Below are positions 1 through 7,525 of a stretch of DNA of 7,673 bases, in pieces (the first letter of the stretch is position 1; each line of letters opens with the position of its first letter). The translations under genes were made by a program, and so were the position numbers. This DNA comes from Candidatus Coatesiibacteriota bacterium. GTDB taxonomy: Bacteria; B130-G9. The notes beneath the pieces were generated by a model. The model saw only the letters and a program-made list of their open reading frames with translations. It searched no databases and had not been told where the DNA came from. Where the stretch lies: contig QMNL01000064.1 of NCBI GenBank assembly GCA_003647755.1, forward strand, positions 1-7,673. Direction: 5' to 3'.

Positions 1-2606
1 TAGCTCGTCTGGCGCCCCACATCGACATATTTGGTCTCTTGTGCAATCCGACCGCCCCGGTGTCGGGAGGCTGTTCTGTAGTACAGCCGGTAGCCGGCGA
101 CGTTGAGCCCCTCTGACGCCTCCCACCGGACGAAGGCAGACTCATTCCCGGCTTTTGCCTCTATAAGAGTGGGTGGGTCGGGCACCCGTTCGGGGGAGGC
201 GACGAGCTCCTCGTTGGAGTAGTCGCTCTCACCTGCGCAGCCGTCCAGGGCTGTTACCACGATGTGGTAGGTCTTAGCGTTATCGAGACCTGTAAGCAGA
301 AGACTACTTCTGCCGAAGACCGTGATTGGCGAGGGCCCCTGTTGCGCATCTGCTCCCTCGTAGGGTTCGCAACACCCATCGCTGTCGTAGTAAACGCGAC
401 ACAGGGCAACATCACGGTCGTCCGGAAGGTCCCAGCTTATTCTTATCTGCCCATCACCGACGCTCCCTGTCAAATTGGTCGGTGGCGAGGGGGCCTCGAA
501 GTCGAACTTGCCGCCTGCACGGAACTCGAACTGGAAAGGCTCAGCCATCAGGTTTCCGGCGTAATCCAAGAGCGTGGCATCCAGCGTAACCGAGACAGTC
601 GCCCCCGATGGGAAGCCCACGTTCGGCACGAACTGGATGCAGGCCAGGTGTGGATCGTAGTTGAACTCACCCTGCACGGGCCCAGTCTCTTGGCTTTCCA
701 CCGCCAGTGAGTCAGGTGAGACAGTGGATGGGTCAGTGTCCGAGGACAGCAGGATAAACACGCAAGCGTTACGAGCCACCTTGACCTCGCCGTCTTGGGG
801 CAGCGTGTCCTTAACCGTTGGTGGCGTCCTGTCCTCACCAAAAGCGAAAGACCATGAGAACGGCTCCATCTGGTTGGGCGGGAATGCTGTATCGCTGCAC
901 CACACGCGCACGGCTACCTGCTGACCACACTTGAAGGTGCCTTCCCTTGGGTAATACGATGCCCTGAGGCCGTTGAGAATGCTCGAGGTATTCAGCGACA
1001 CAAGCTTGCCGTTGGCCGTCATGCGAACAGACGCAGGGCTTATGCTCCCGGCGAAGTCCTTCAGCCACACGGATATCCTCGCCCCACCCGGCCTGCTCAT
1101 GAATTGGTCGAGGTCGAGCACGGCCCCATCCGGAGGCTCCGTCCGGACGACGTATGGAGGGAAGACATCGCCGGCGATGGAGAAAGAGAACCTCAGCGGG
1201 TCCATCTGGTTTGGCGGGCAAGCGAGGTCTTGAGCTGTTACGACAACATCGAAGCTCCTACCCAGCTTGAACCCACACGGGTTGTTGAAAGCTATTACAC
1301 AACCACTGTCTGTCCGCTGGGTTATGGCGCTCACGGTCGCCCCGTTGATGGTCATGGCCAGCGAGCTCCGGTCAACGCCCGTTCCCTCGTCCGCTATCAT
1401 TGCGAAGACGACGAATGAACTATCAGCCTCCGTCAAAGTGCCTACCGGGCCGTAGTTTAACACATAAGGCGAGCTAACGTCCGCCGAGGCGCTCGGGGAG
1501 ACGGAGAAGGAGAAGTTCTGTGGCGCCATCCTATTTGGGGTCTTATACCTGTCATCGCACGATATCTGGACATCGACCGTCGAGCCTGACGAGAAAACCT
1601 GCGTGGGACAGAACCGGACGCTGAGGCAATCCATGAGTTGACGGCATTGGGGTGCTACTTTCCGGCCGTTGACCATGAGCTCAATGCTGTTTATGTCAAC
1701 GCCAGCGCCAATGTCCGTAAGCTCCAGCGATATGGTCACGTTGGAGTAAGGGACCTCCTTGCCATCGGGCGGGGCAGACCAATCCATGGCCGGCGGGACT
1801 TCGTCAACCAGCCATGCGAGCGAGCGGGAGAACAGCTCGTAGCGCATCTCGGGCTCACTCGCAAGACCCACGATCCCCTCCAACGGGAAGCAGGTAACCA
1901 CGACACGATAGGGTAACGAGACGTCATCGGACGGAACCCGTGCGGCCACACCGTTTGGCTTGGGCTGGCCCTCGTCTGTGAGGATTATCCTGCAAGTATT
2001 GTCGAGGCTTCGCACCAGGCACGCGTATTCCCTCTGTCTTATGGGTGATTCCATCGAGAGAGACATCCCGGACGTAATGGGGTCGCCCCATTTGCCCTCC
2101 ATGACGAGCGGCCGGGCATAGTCCTCGAAACCCAAATGGAGGTAATGGTGCATGAAGCTCGCCCAGTCAGGGTCGGGGAGCCAGTCGGCAAGCCAGAGGG
2201 AAGAGATGAGCATGGCACCGCCCCCATCGAGGTATTGCCCGACCCTTTTGGCAGTCTCGGAGACAAAGGGGCTCGCGTTGTCCCCGGTCGTCCAAATGAC
2301 GACCTCATAAGACGCAAGCAGGGCGAGAGTCGGGGCAGTGGCCGCCTCGTGCATGTCATATACGTCATATTCAAGCCCCAGCTTGTCCAGCGCGTCCACG
2401 AAGAACGAGTCGCCATTCCTATAGTAGTAAGAGTAGCTGTCATCCACCAGCAGAACCTTGTGCTCCAAACCTCCGCCCTGGCCGAGACTCCCCGGCAGTG
2501 CACGGCCTGGGATGAGAAGAAGCACTGCTAGAAACGACATAAGACACGCTCGAAGGAACAAGGCCTGTCTGATGGTCCCGCCTGCAGAAAAGAGAGTATT
2601 GTTCAT
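1..2606 (-). CDS. Very large exported GATase-like / Ig-like / FN3 modular protein, truncated at the window edge
   Basis: The minus-strand frame from the ATG at 2606 runs 868 codons without a stop to base 1, where it breaks off inside a codon beginning TA, probably Tyr in an FN3 strand. The C-terminus is missing. A signal peptide lies at about 1-36 (hydrophobic FLAVLLLIPG, cleavage near GRA). Residues about 48-268 resemble a class I glutamine-amidotransferase-like (ThuA/DUF4350-type) fold: VLLVDDS at 51, VVIWTTGDN at 102, YLDGGGAMLISS at 125. No nucleophile cysteine is visible at the expected elbow, so a binding rather than catalytic role is likely. Three Ig-like repeats of about 100 residues (271-370, 378-477, 482-589) each end in a motif like PPNQMEP plus a FSFS-type strand. 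A Big_5/SbsA-like Ig domain follows (about 594-697), then an FN3 domain (about 705-803) and the start of another (from 808). An ideal GAGGA site lies 7 nt before the ATG, which is 19 nt after the propeller gene's stop. Possibly an extracellular matrix, adhesin or protease-associated protein; no function can be assigned. Confidence 0.88.
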   Translation of the reverse strand, partial: MNNTLFSAGGTIRQALFLRACLMSFLAVLLLIPGRALPGSLGQGGGLEHKVLLVDDSYSYYYRNGDSFFVDALDKLGLEYDVYDMHEAATAPTLALLASYEVVIWTTGDNASPFVSETAKRVGQYLDGGGAMLISSLWLADWLPDPDWASFMHHYLHLGFEDYARPLVMEGKWGDPITSGMSLSMESPIRQREYACLVRSLDNTCRIILTDEGQPKPNGVAARVPSDDVSLPYRVVVTCFPLEGIVGLASEPEMRYELFSRSLAWLVDEVPPAMDWSAPPDGKEVPYSNVTISLELTDIGAGVDINSIELMVNGRKVAPQCRQLMDCLSVRFCPTQVFSSGSTVDVQISCDDRYKTPNRMAPQNFSFSVSPSASADVSSPYVLNYGPVGTLTEADSSFVVFAMIADEGTGVDRSSLAMTINGATVSAITQRTDSGCVIAFNNPCGFKLGRSFDVVVTAQDLACPPNQMDPLRFSFSIAGDVFPPYVVRTEPPDGAVLDLDQFMSRPGGARISVWLKDFAGSISPASVRMTANGKLVSLNTSSILNGLRASYYPREGTFKCGQQVAVRVWCSDTAFPPNQMEPFSWSFAFGEDRTPPTVKDTLPQDGEVKVARNACVFILLSSDTDPSTVSPDSLAVESQETGPVQGEFNYDPHLACIQFVPNVGFPSGATVSVTLDATLLDYAGNLMAEPFQFEFRAGGKFDFEAPSPPTNLTGSVGDGQIRISWDLPDDRDVALCRVYYDSDGCCEPYEGADAQQGPSPITVFGRSSLLLTGLDNAKTYHIVVTALDGCAGESDYSNEELVASPERVPDPPTLIEAKAGNESAFVRWEASEGLNVAGYRLYYRTASRHRGGRIAQETKYVDVGRQTS
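840..1796 (-). repeat. Three tandem Ig-like repeats with a PPNQMEP-type signature
   Basis: Three units of about 100 codons each hold a D-G/A-x-x-x-S-x-x-x-M-x-x-N-G motif in the middle and end with TPNRMAP, PPNQMDP or PPNQMEP followed by a FSFS-like strand. The second and third signatures lie at 1197-1217 and 861-881 and are also close at DNA level (TCCATCTGGTT on the plus strand). The fourth Ig-like unit (about 516-827) lacks the signature. Confidence 0.8.
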
Positions 2607-2613
2607 TGGTATT

Positions 2614-2618
2614 TCCTC
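2614..2618 (-). promoter_or_regulatory. Ribosome binding site of the Ig/FN3 gene
   Basis: GAGGA ends 7 nt before the ATG at 2606, inside the 19 nt gap after the propeller gene's stop. The sequence and spacing match the site before the propeller gene, including the preceding TTTT. Confidence 0.8.
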
Positions 2619-2625
2619 AAAAGTA

Positions 2626-5472
2626 TCATCTGCGGGCAGCTATCTCGAACGATGCTGTTCGCACCATCGAATAGAGTTCAAAGGTGCCCGCAACCACAAC
2701 TGCCCCGAAAAGCATGTATTCACCGCGAGGCATCTCCCCGCTGACGTGGATGTCCGCAATCGAGAAGGAGAGGTCCGTCCCAGTCATAACAAAAAGTGGA
2801 AAACCTGAAAGTCCCGCTGAAAAGCCACCCCCCGAAAAGAACAACAACGCATTCGGCGTGGCGAGCGCGAGGTATAAGTCCACGCGGAGAGAAGGTCCTT
2901 TATGCTCCAACCGTGCCTTGATATGGATGGTATCTCCGGGGTAGAATACGCCGGAGTTGACCCAGGGGACCAGTGCGGGGTAGAGTCTTCTGCAGAGCGC
3001 TACGTCAACCGACTTGGTCTCCCCACCCATTAGCATCATGTTGTCGTCCTTGTGGGGCCTGTAGGTTGGTGCGGTGACGGTCATGGTATAGGTGCGAGGG
3101 GGCAGTTTCGGGAAGATGAACTCGCCTTTGGCATCGGTATGGATGGTGGCGACGGTGGGGAAAAGGGAGACCTCGGCGGCCGGGACAGGCTCTCCCGAAA
3201 CCGCATCCACAACTGTGCCCATGAGGGTGGCTGATGTCGGAACCTCGCCGAGCCTGAAGACGCCGCCTCCCTGTGTGGTGGCGTAAAGCGCGCTCCCGTC
3301 TGCGGAGATGTCGAGAGCCGTTATGGCCCTGTTATCCAGACCCTCGTTTATGTGCCGCCAGACGCCGCCTGCGTTCTCGGACACGTAGACCCCGGTATGC
3401 CAGTCGCCCAGGTAAACCCTATTGCTATTGAGTGGGTCCACCACTATCCCTCTGACGGTCGCTTCAGCGTCAAGGCCCACGTTGACCTGGGTCCAGCTGA
3501 GGCCGCCGTCCACGGTCTTGAATACGCCCCCACCCTCGGCGCCGGCGTAGAGCACCTCGGGGTTTGAGGGATCAATGGCCAACGCCCTTATGTCGTTTCT
3601 GGTCAGTCCGGAGCTAGCCGACATCCAGTGGTGCCCTCCGTCAACAGTCTTATATATCCCTGAGTTGAGGGTGCATATATACGCGATGTCCGGGTCCTGG
3701 GGGTGGACGACAATCTCGTTGATGTTCTTCGTGGTGTCCTGAAGCCCGTCGTTCATCTGTGCCCAACTGTCCCCGCCATCCGTTGATTTGTAGATTCCCA
3801 TGCTGGGCCTCGTCGTGTCGAACGGGGTCATGCGCTCAAACTCGATGGTCTTGTCGGGTATCCGTGCCCCAACATATATTATGGACGTATCCGAGGGGGC
3901 AAAGGCGATCGCCTTGAACCCATGAAGCGAGTAGGGATATGATACCTGATCAGTGGGCATTATTGCCAGCACTATATCCCAGCTTTTGCCCCAGTCCTCC
4001 GATCTATACAGCTCGCCGTAAAACTGGTCCGCCGCCAGCACCACGTTCGGTTCATCCGGCTTAACGCATACCGCCGACCACTCCGGCCGAGGTTGGTATT
4101 GACCTCCAACGCTCCCCACTCCGAGCCAGCTAAGCCCTCCATCAACGCTCTTGAAAGGCCCGGGTCTGCCTACAGCAAAAACCACCGACGGGTTGTGCGG
4201 GTCCATCGAGACATCTGTCATCTCGGAGCCAGTAAAGCCGTCCATGGCGTCCATCCACGTATCGCCGGCGTCGAGCGAGAGGTAGAGTCCCCCGGTGTAT
4301 GAGTTCACGAAGACCTTATCGGGGTCCGTCGGATCGATCGTGATCGTTATCGGCACTCCCGAATAGACCCCAGGCAGACCCAGCGGCGTCATTTTCCATG
4401 TCTCGCCGCCATCGTAGCTCTTGGCAAACCAATGCTCACACGACGCGTAGATTATGTCAGGATCGCTGCGATCGACCTCGACCGCGTTCCAGCAGTGATA
4501 CTCTGGTGAGATGGCGGTCCAACTGGCGCCGCCATTAACCGTCTTGAAGACACCCCCGTGCCTGGGATTTGGCTCCGAGCCGAAGCCCTCGTGCCGCCCC
4601 GTCGCACAGAACAGGATGTCGGGGTCGTCCGGGTGCATCGTCAGGCCGCCGACCACAAGGCTGCCCTCGCCATTGTCATCCAAGAGCCCATTGTTCACCG
4701 GAAACCACGTCTGACCCCCGTCAACCGTCTTCAGTATTCCCTCCCACCTCACGTCCGGGCGGTCGAAAATCCCGGTTGCAGCGTAGAGAATCTGCGTGTC
4801 TATCGGGTTGATCATTATGTGCCGGACCAGAGCGTCGCACTCCAGGACCTTGAACCAGCTCTGGCCCCCATTCACTGTCTTGAATATCATTCCCTCGGAC
4901 TTGTTCTTACCGATCAGGGGCACCTCAACGCCCGTATAGACAATGTCGGTGTCGGAGGGGTCGATCGTGAAAGAGCGAAAGGACATACCCTCGAGATCGG
5001 GGATCCCGTTGTCCATCTTGACCCAGGTCTCACCACCGTCGAACGACTTATACACCCCACGCATCCCAAACGTGCCGCACCACACTATGTTCGAGTCGTA
5101 TGGGTCGATCGTGCAGCAGAAAATGGGAACCGAATCCAAGGACGGCCCGAACCTGCTGGTTATCCCCTCGTTGCGCGGGTACCATGTGTAACCCCCGTCA
5201 TAGCTCTTGCACATCCCGGCCCACTGGTCGGTCGTGAAGACTATGTTGGGATTGCGTGGGTCAATACGAGTGTCATAGCCGAGACCGCCGGGCGGCCCGA
5301 GGGTGTTAACCCATCTGTATTGCTTGGGCTCCTCAACCGCGCCCAGCTGTGGTAGGAAAGCAAAAACGAGCGAGACAACCCACACCAGGCCGAAAGCCGC
5401 GACACGCTTTCTTACACGCCTCGGCCGCCGCGCTAGTCGCTCGCCCTGGGTTGATAAACCCCTCTTTATCAT
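2626..5472 (-). CDS. Secreted 14-bladed Asp-box (BNR/VPS10-like) double beta-propeller protein
   Basis: The 948-residue product has a strongly basic n-region (RRPRRVRKR) and one hydrophobic segment (about 24-45), a Sec signal peptide cleaved near LGA/VEE or possibly an uncleaved anchor. Residues about 54-740 consist of 14 blades, each opening with an IDPxxPxIVY-type strand; 13 carry an Asp box of the form KSxDGGxTW. The boxes begin near residues 89, 142, 198, 248, 310, 351, 398, 441, 490, 562, 608, 652 and 697. Fourteen blades suggest two seven-bladed propellers, as in GH74 xyloglucanases; sortilin/VPS10 and sialidase-like propellers share the box, so activity cannot be assigned. A carboxypeptidase-regulatory-like domain (749-825) and a beta domain matching the cytochrome's N-terminal domain (830-948) follow. 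The ATG at 5472 is preferred over the in-frame ATG at 5508, which lies inside the cytochrome gene and adds a charged stretch before the signal. GAGGAG lies at ideal distance from 5472 and overlaps the upstream stop. Binding or scaffolding is the likeliest role. Confidence 0.9.
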   Translation of the reverse strand: MIKRGLSTQGERLARRPRRVRKRVAAFGLVWVVSLVFAFLPQLGAVEEPKQYRWVNTLGPPGGLGYDTRIDPRNPNIVFTTDQWAGMCKSYDGGYTWYPRNEGITSRFGPSLDSVPIFCCTIDPYDSNIVWCGTFGMRGVYKSFDGGETWVKMDNGIPDLEGMSFRSFTIDPSDTDIVYTGVEVPLIGKNKSEGMIFKTVNGGQSWFKVLECDALVRHIMINPIDTQILYAATGIFDRPDVRWEGILKTVDGGQTWFPVNNGLLDDNGEGSLVVGGLTMHPDDPDILFCATGRHEGFGSEPNPRHGGVFKTVNGGASWTAISPEYHCWNAVEVDRSDPDIIYASCEHWFAKSYDGGETWKMTPLGLPGVYSGVPITITIDPTDPDKVFVNSYTGGLYLSLDAGDTWMDAMDGFTGSEMTDVSMDPHNPSVVFAVGRPGPFKSVDGGLSWLGVGSVGGQYQPRPEWSAVCVKPDEPNVVLAADQFYGELYRSEDWGKSWDIVLAIMPTDQVSYPYSLHGFKAIAFAPSDTSIIYVGARIPDKTIEFERMTPFDTTRPSMGIYKSTDGGDSWAQMNDGLQDTTKNINEIVVHPQDPDIAYICTLNSGIYKTVDGGHHWMSASSGLTRNDIRALAIDPSNPEVLYAGAEGGGVFKTVDGGLSWTQVNVGLDAEATVRGIVVDPLNSNRVYLGDWHTGVYVSENAGGVWRHINEGLDNRAITALDISADGSALYATTQGGGVFRLGEVPTSATLMGTVVDAVSGEPVPAAEVSLFPTVATIHTDAKGEFIFPKLPPRTYTMTVTAPTYRPHKDDNMMLMGGETKSVDVALCRRLYPALVPWVNSGVFYPGDTIHIKARLEHKGPSLRVDLYLALATPNALLFFSGGGFSAGLSGFPLFVMTGTDLSFSIADIHVSGEMPRGEYMLFGAVVVAGTFELYSMVRTASFEIAARR
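3253..5313 (-). repeat. Fourteen degenerate propeller-blade repeats within the propeller gene
   Basis: Each unit of about 41-72 codons contains an IDPxxPxIVY strand motif and, in 13 of 14, an Asp box near KSxDGGxTW. At DNA level the boxes show on the plus strand as recurring stretches like CCGTCAACCGTCTT. The last unit has the opening strand and a GGGVFRLG strand but no Asp box. The longest gaps follow boxes 4 and 9, where loops are inserted. Confidence 0.9.
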
Positions 5473-5478
5473 CTCATT

Positions 5479-5484
5479 CTCCTC
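5479..5484 (-). promoter_or_regulatory. Ribosome binding site of the propeller gene, overlapping the cytochrome stop codon
   Basis: GAGGAG lies 6 nt upstream of the ATG at 5472. Its first two bases are the last two of the cytochrome's TGA stop (5485-5483). A terminating ribosome would therefore sit on the next initiation site, favouring translational coupling. This site rules against the start at 5508. Confidence 0.8.
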
Positions 5485-7501
5485 AAAAGTGAAACGTCTC
5501 GCTTTCACTCGTCATAAGAACGTCATCAAGCGGAAGCCCCTTCTCGTCGGCTATCTCCTTGAACACCCTGCGATATATCAGCCGCGCCTCAACCGTCGCA
5601 CAGGTGGCTGACTTGGGCAGCCGAAACTCGTAGCTCGAAAAGTCCGACCCTAGCGCCGGGATGCGGGTGTCGGAGAGGATCATCGTTTGCCGCCATGACG
5701 GTGCTGGGTGGTTGCCCATCATGTCCACCAATATCTTCGCGAACATCTTGCCGGGCCGTCCCGCAAAGTCGCGCGGCCCGCCGCCTGTGCCCCCATATCG
5801 AGGAACCGTGTCACCACCAAGAAACTCAAGCTCATCGCCCTCACCGTCGAACGCACTGACAAGCAAGATGATGTTCCGTATCGGGCGTCCTGTCGGCAAG
5901 TCATGCCCAGCGAACGCGTTGAATACCTCCACCGTGGCCACCAGACGGTCGTCCGCCTCTCTTGATGCTGTTATTGATAAGTTGGCTGCCTGGTAGTGCA
6001 AGGAGAGGTTGTCCTCGCCCATGATCATGTGTGACGGGATGGTGCCCGGGTCCCGCTCCCGGCCCTTGTTCGGGGGAGGCGCTACGTTGGTCGTAACACC
6101 GTCAGGCCTGTAGTGGCACGCCTGGCACTGCATGCCCATTTCCTTATACGGGCTGGCCTCCCACTCGGGGAATGAGGTGTAAACCGGCACGCCCCAGAAA
6201 TCGCACGCGTGGCAGGGCGCGCATAGCTCGCTTTTTTCCATCAGCGGGTTAAATGTATCCAGCGGGCCGCTGTCGTTAAATGGGCCAAACCAAAGCTGCC
6301 GGTCGGGGAACGGACGTCGAAGCTCGATCGCGTTGATCCCATACACCGTTCCCAGGTTGGAGAGGTCAACGTCTGCTATCTTGTGGCAGAAATCGCATAT
6401 TACCCCGCGCGCGCCGAGGCCCGGAAGGTCCGACATGTCGGAGTTGTAGGGCGACTCAAGCGCCGCGACCGGGGCGTGGCACAGCGCACAGCTGCCGGCT
6501 GTATTGGGGAAGTCTAGTTTATATCCTGGCCCCCTGTTCGGGTTTCCGTGGACATCGCATCCGGCATACATGGTCTGCACGAGAATATTGCTTGCGGCCT
6601 GTGCGTGGAAGTTGTTGGCCCACTGCTCGTGCGCAGCAGCGTGGCACTGGACGCAGAAATGCTCATCGAGGCTGATGGGGTCCGGGGCCAGCCACTCATA
6701 CTCCTCGTTATCGACGGGCGTTATCGGCTCTAGGACCATAACAGCACTGGTGGTTGGGCTCCTTACTTTGGCGTATTGGCAGTAATATCCCGGCTTCCAG
6801 CCACAAATACGGACCTTCTTATCGCAAGGCACACCTTCGAGGCAGAAGTTACCCTCCGAGTCGCTCAGAACCTCATTAGCCGTCGCGCCCAGCAATCCTG
6901 CGCCCTTTGCCGACCGCACCGTCGCTGATGAGGCGGGGCCGTTCTCGTCGAAGATTCGCCCAGAGACGGAGCAGGTCTGCGGCTCAAAGTGAAAGGCCTG
7001 GGCTGAGAACGCGACCGGTGTCAAAGTGCCAGCTAGACATGCCATACCCAGAGCCACATAATTACCCTCAGCAAGGTCAAGACCGTGGGCAAGAACCGCT
7101 CTGTAAACCAGCGTCCGAGGCATGCTGACTCCCTTGGTGATAAGCACACCGCTCACCGCTGGAACAAGAGACGCTGGCCTGTCGAGTGAGATGGCGTACA
7201 GCTTACCCTTGTCAACGTTTAGGCCCTCAAAAGACAGGTCCGGAACGATCCCGAAAAGCCTCCCATCGGGCAGCATGATCCCGAGGTAGATGTCAACAGT
7301 GAGAGAATCGGATGCGCCTATCACCTCGAGGTAGAGCCGGATGCGGTCCCACGTAACATACTCGTCCCTATCGGGCGAGAACCTCATCAGGACCTCGTCC
7401 GAATGCGCCCAGGAGGCTGCATTGACAGCATATATCCCTGAACCGAGCAACAGCCCAAGGGACAACGCAATCGCTTTGAAACCACACCGAGTGCCGATCA
7501 T
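5483..7501 (-). CDS. Secreted pentaheme cytochrome c (cytochrome c554-type) with N-terminal accessory beta domains
   Basis: Likely an exported electron-transfer protein; the redox partner is unknown. The 672-residue product starts with a signal peptide (about 1-28: basic start, hydrophobic core, cleavage near AVNA/AS). Residues about 38-174 form a beta-rich domain also seen at the C-terminus of the next gene. Residues about 175-258 look like a carboxypeptidase-regulatory (CnaB-like) domain with five cysteines. Five CxxCH heme-binding motifs follow: CVQCH 283, CALCH 338, CDFCH 369, CAPCH 427 and CQACH 459. The first is followed by HEQWANNFHAQA, the spacing typical of cytochrome c554 proteins, where such a His is usually a distal heme ligand. 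Residues about 498-672 are the beta-rich tail often found in this family (AGHDLPTG at 531). I chose the ATG at 7501 because it gives a standard signal peptide and follows GGGGAGGAG, although the spacing is short (about 3 nt). An ATG at 7540 (685 aa) or TTG at 7567 (694 aa) would add an atypical N-terminal extension. First gene of the operon. Heme protein identity is sure; the physiological role is not. Confidence 0.9.
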   Translation of the reverse strand: MIGTRCGFKAIALSLGLLLGSGIYAVNAASWAHSDEVLMRFSPDRDEYVTWDRIRLYLEVIGASDSLTVDIYLGIMLPDGRLFGIVPDLSFEGLNVDKGKLYAISLDRPASLVPAVSGVLITKGVSMPRTLVYRAVLAHGLDLAEGNYVALGMACLAGTLTPVAFSAQAFHFEPQTCSVSGRIFDENGPASSATVRSAKGAGLLGATANEVLSDSEGNFCLEGVPCDKKVRICGWKPGYYCQYAKVRSPTTSAVMVLEPITPVDNEEYEWLAPDPISLDEHFCVQCHAAAHEQWANNFHAQAASNILVQTMYAGCDVHGNPNRGPGYKLDFPNTAGSCALCHAPVAALESPYNSDMSDLPGLGARGVICDFCHKIADVDLSNLGTVYGINAIELRRPFPDRQLWFGPFNDSGPLDTFNPLMEKSELCAPCHACDFWGVPVYTSFPEWEASPYKEMGMQCQACHYRPDGVTTNVAPPPNKGRERDPGTIPSHMIMGEDNLSLHYQAANLSITASREADDRLVATVEVFNAFAGHDLPTGRPIRNIILLVSAFDGEGDELEFLGGDTVPRYGGTGGGPRDFAGRPGKMFAKILVDMMGNHPAPSWRQTMILSDTRIPALGSDFSSYEFRLPKSATCATVEARLIYRRVFKEIADEKGLPLDDVLMTSESETFHF

Positions 7502-7502
7502 A

Positions 7503-7511
7503 CTCCTCCCC
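7503..7511 (-). promoter_or_regulatory. Ribosome binding site of the cytochrome gene
   Basis: GGGGAGGAG lies directly before the ATG at 7501. The GGAGG core leaves only about 3 nt to the start codon, shorter than optimal. It is still the only strong purine-rich site near any candidate start, and it decides for 7501. Confidence 0.55.
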
Positions 7512-7525
7512 ATATATTCGAGCAG

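Noticed and set aside
264..1418. Several plus-strand frames of 86-148 codons over the left third
   Set aside because: All are antisense to the Ig/FN3 coding frame, overlap one another in different frames, and show no recognisable motifs.
2039..2503. A 154-codon minus-strand open frame
   Set aside because: It is an out-of-frame reading of the GATase-like region. Its translation is a Ser/Thr/Arg/Trp-rich shadow, while the overlapping frame from 2606 gives a coherent signal peptide and domains.
4558..5355. A 265-codon open frame on the plus strand
   Set aside because: It lies wholly antisense to the propeller repeats. The repeated Asp-box codons suppress stops on the opposite strand, and the translation shows no domain, signal peptide or good ribosome binding site.
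5473..5508. Extended start of the propeller gene overlapping the cytochrome by 26 nt
   Set aside because: The extra 12 residues read the end of the upstream gene, put charged residues before the signal peptide, and ignore the well-spaced GAGGAG site before the ATG at 5472.
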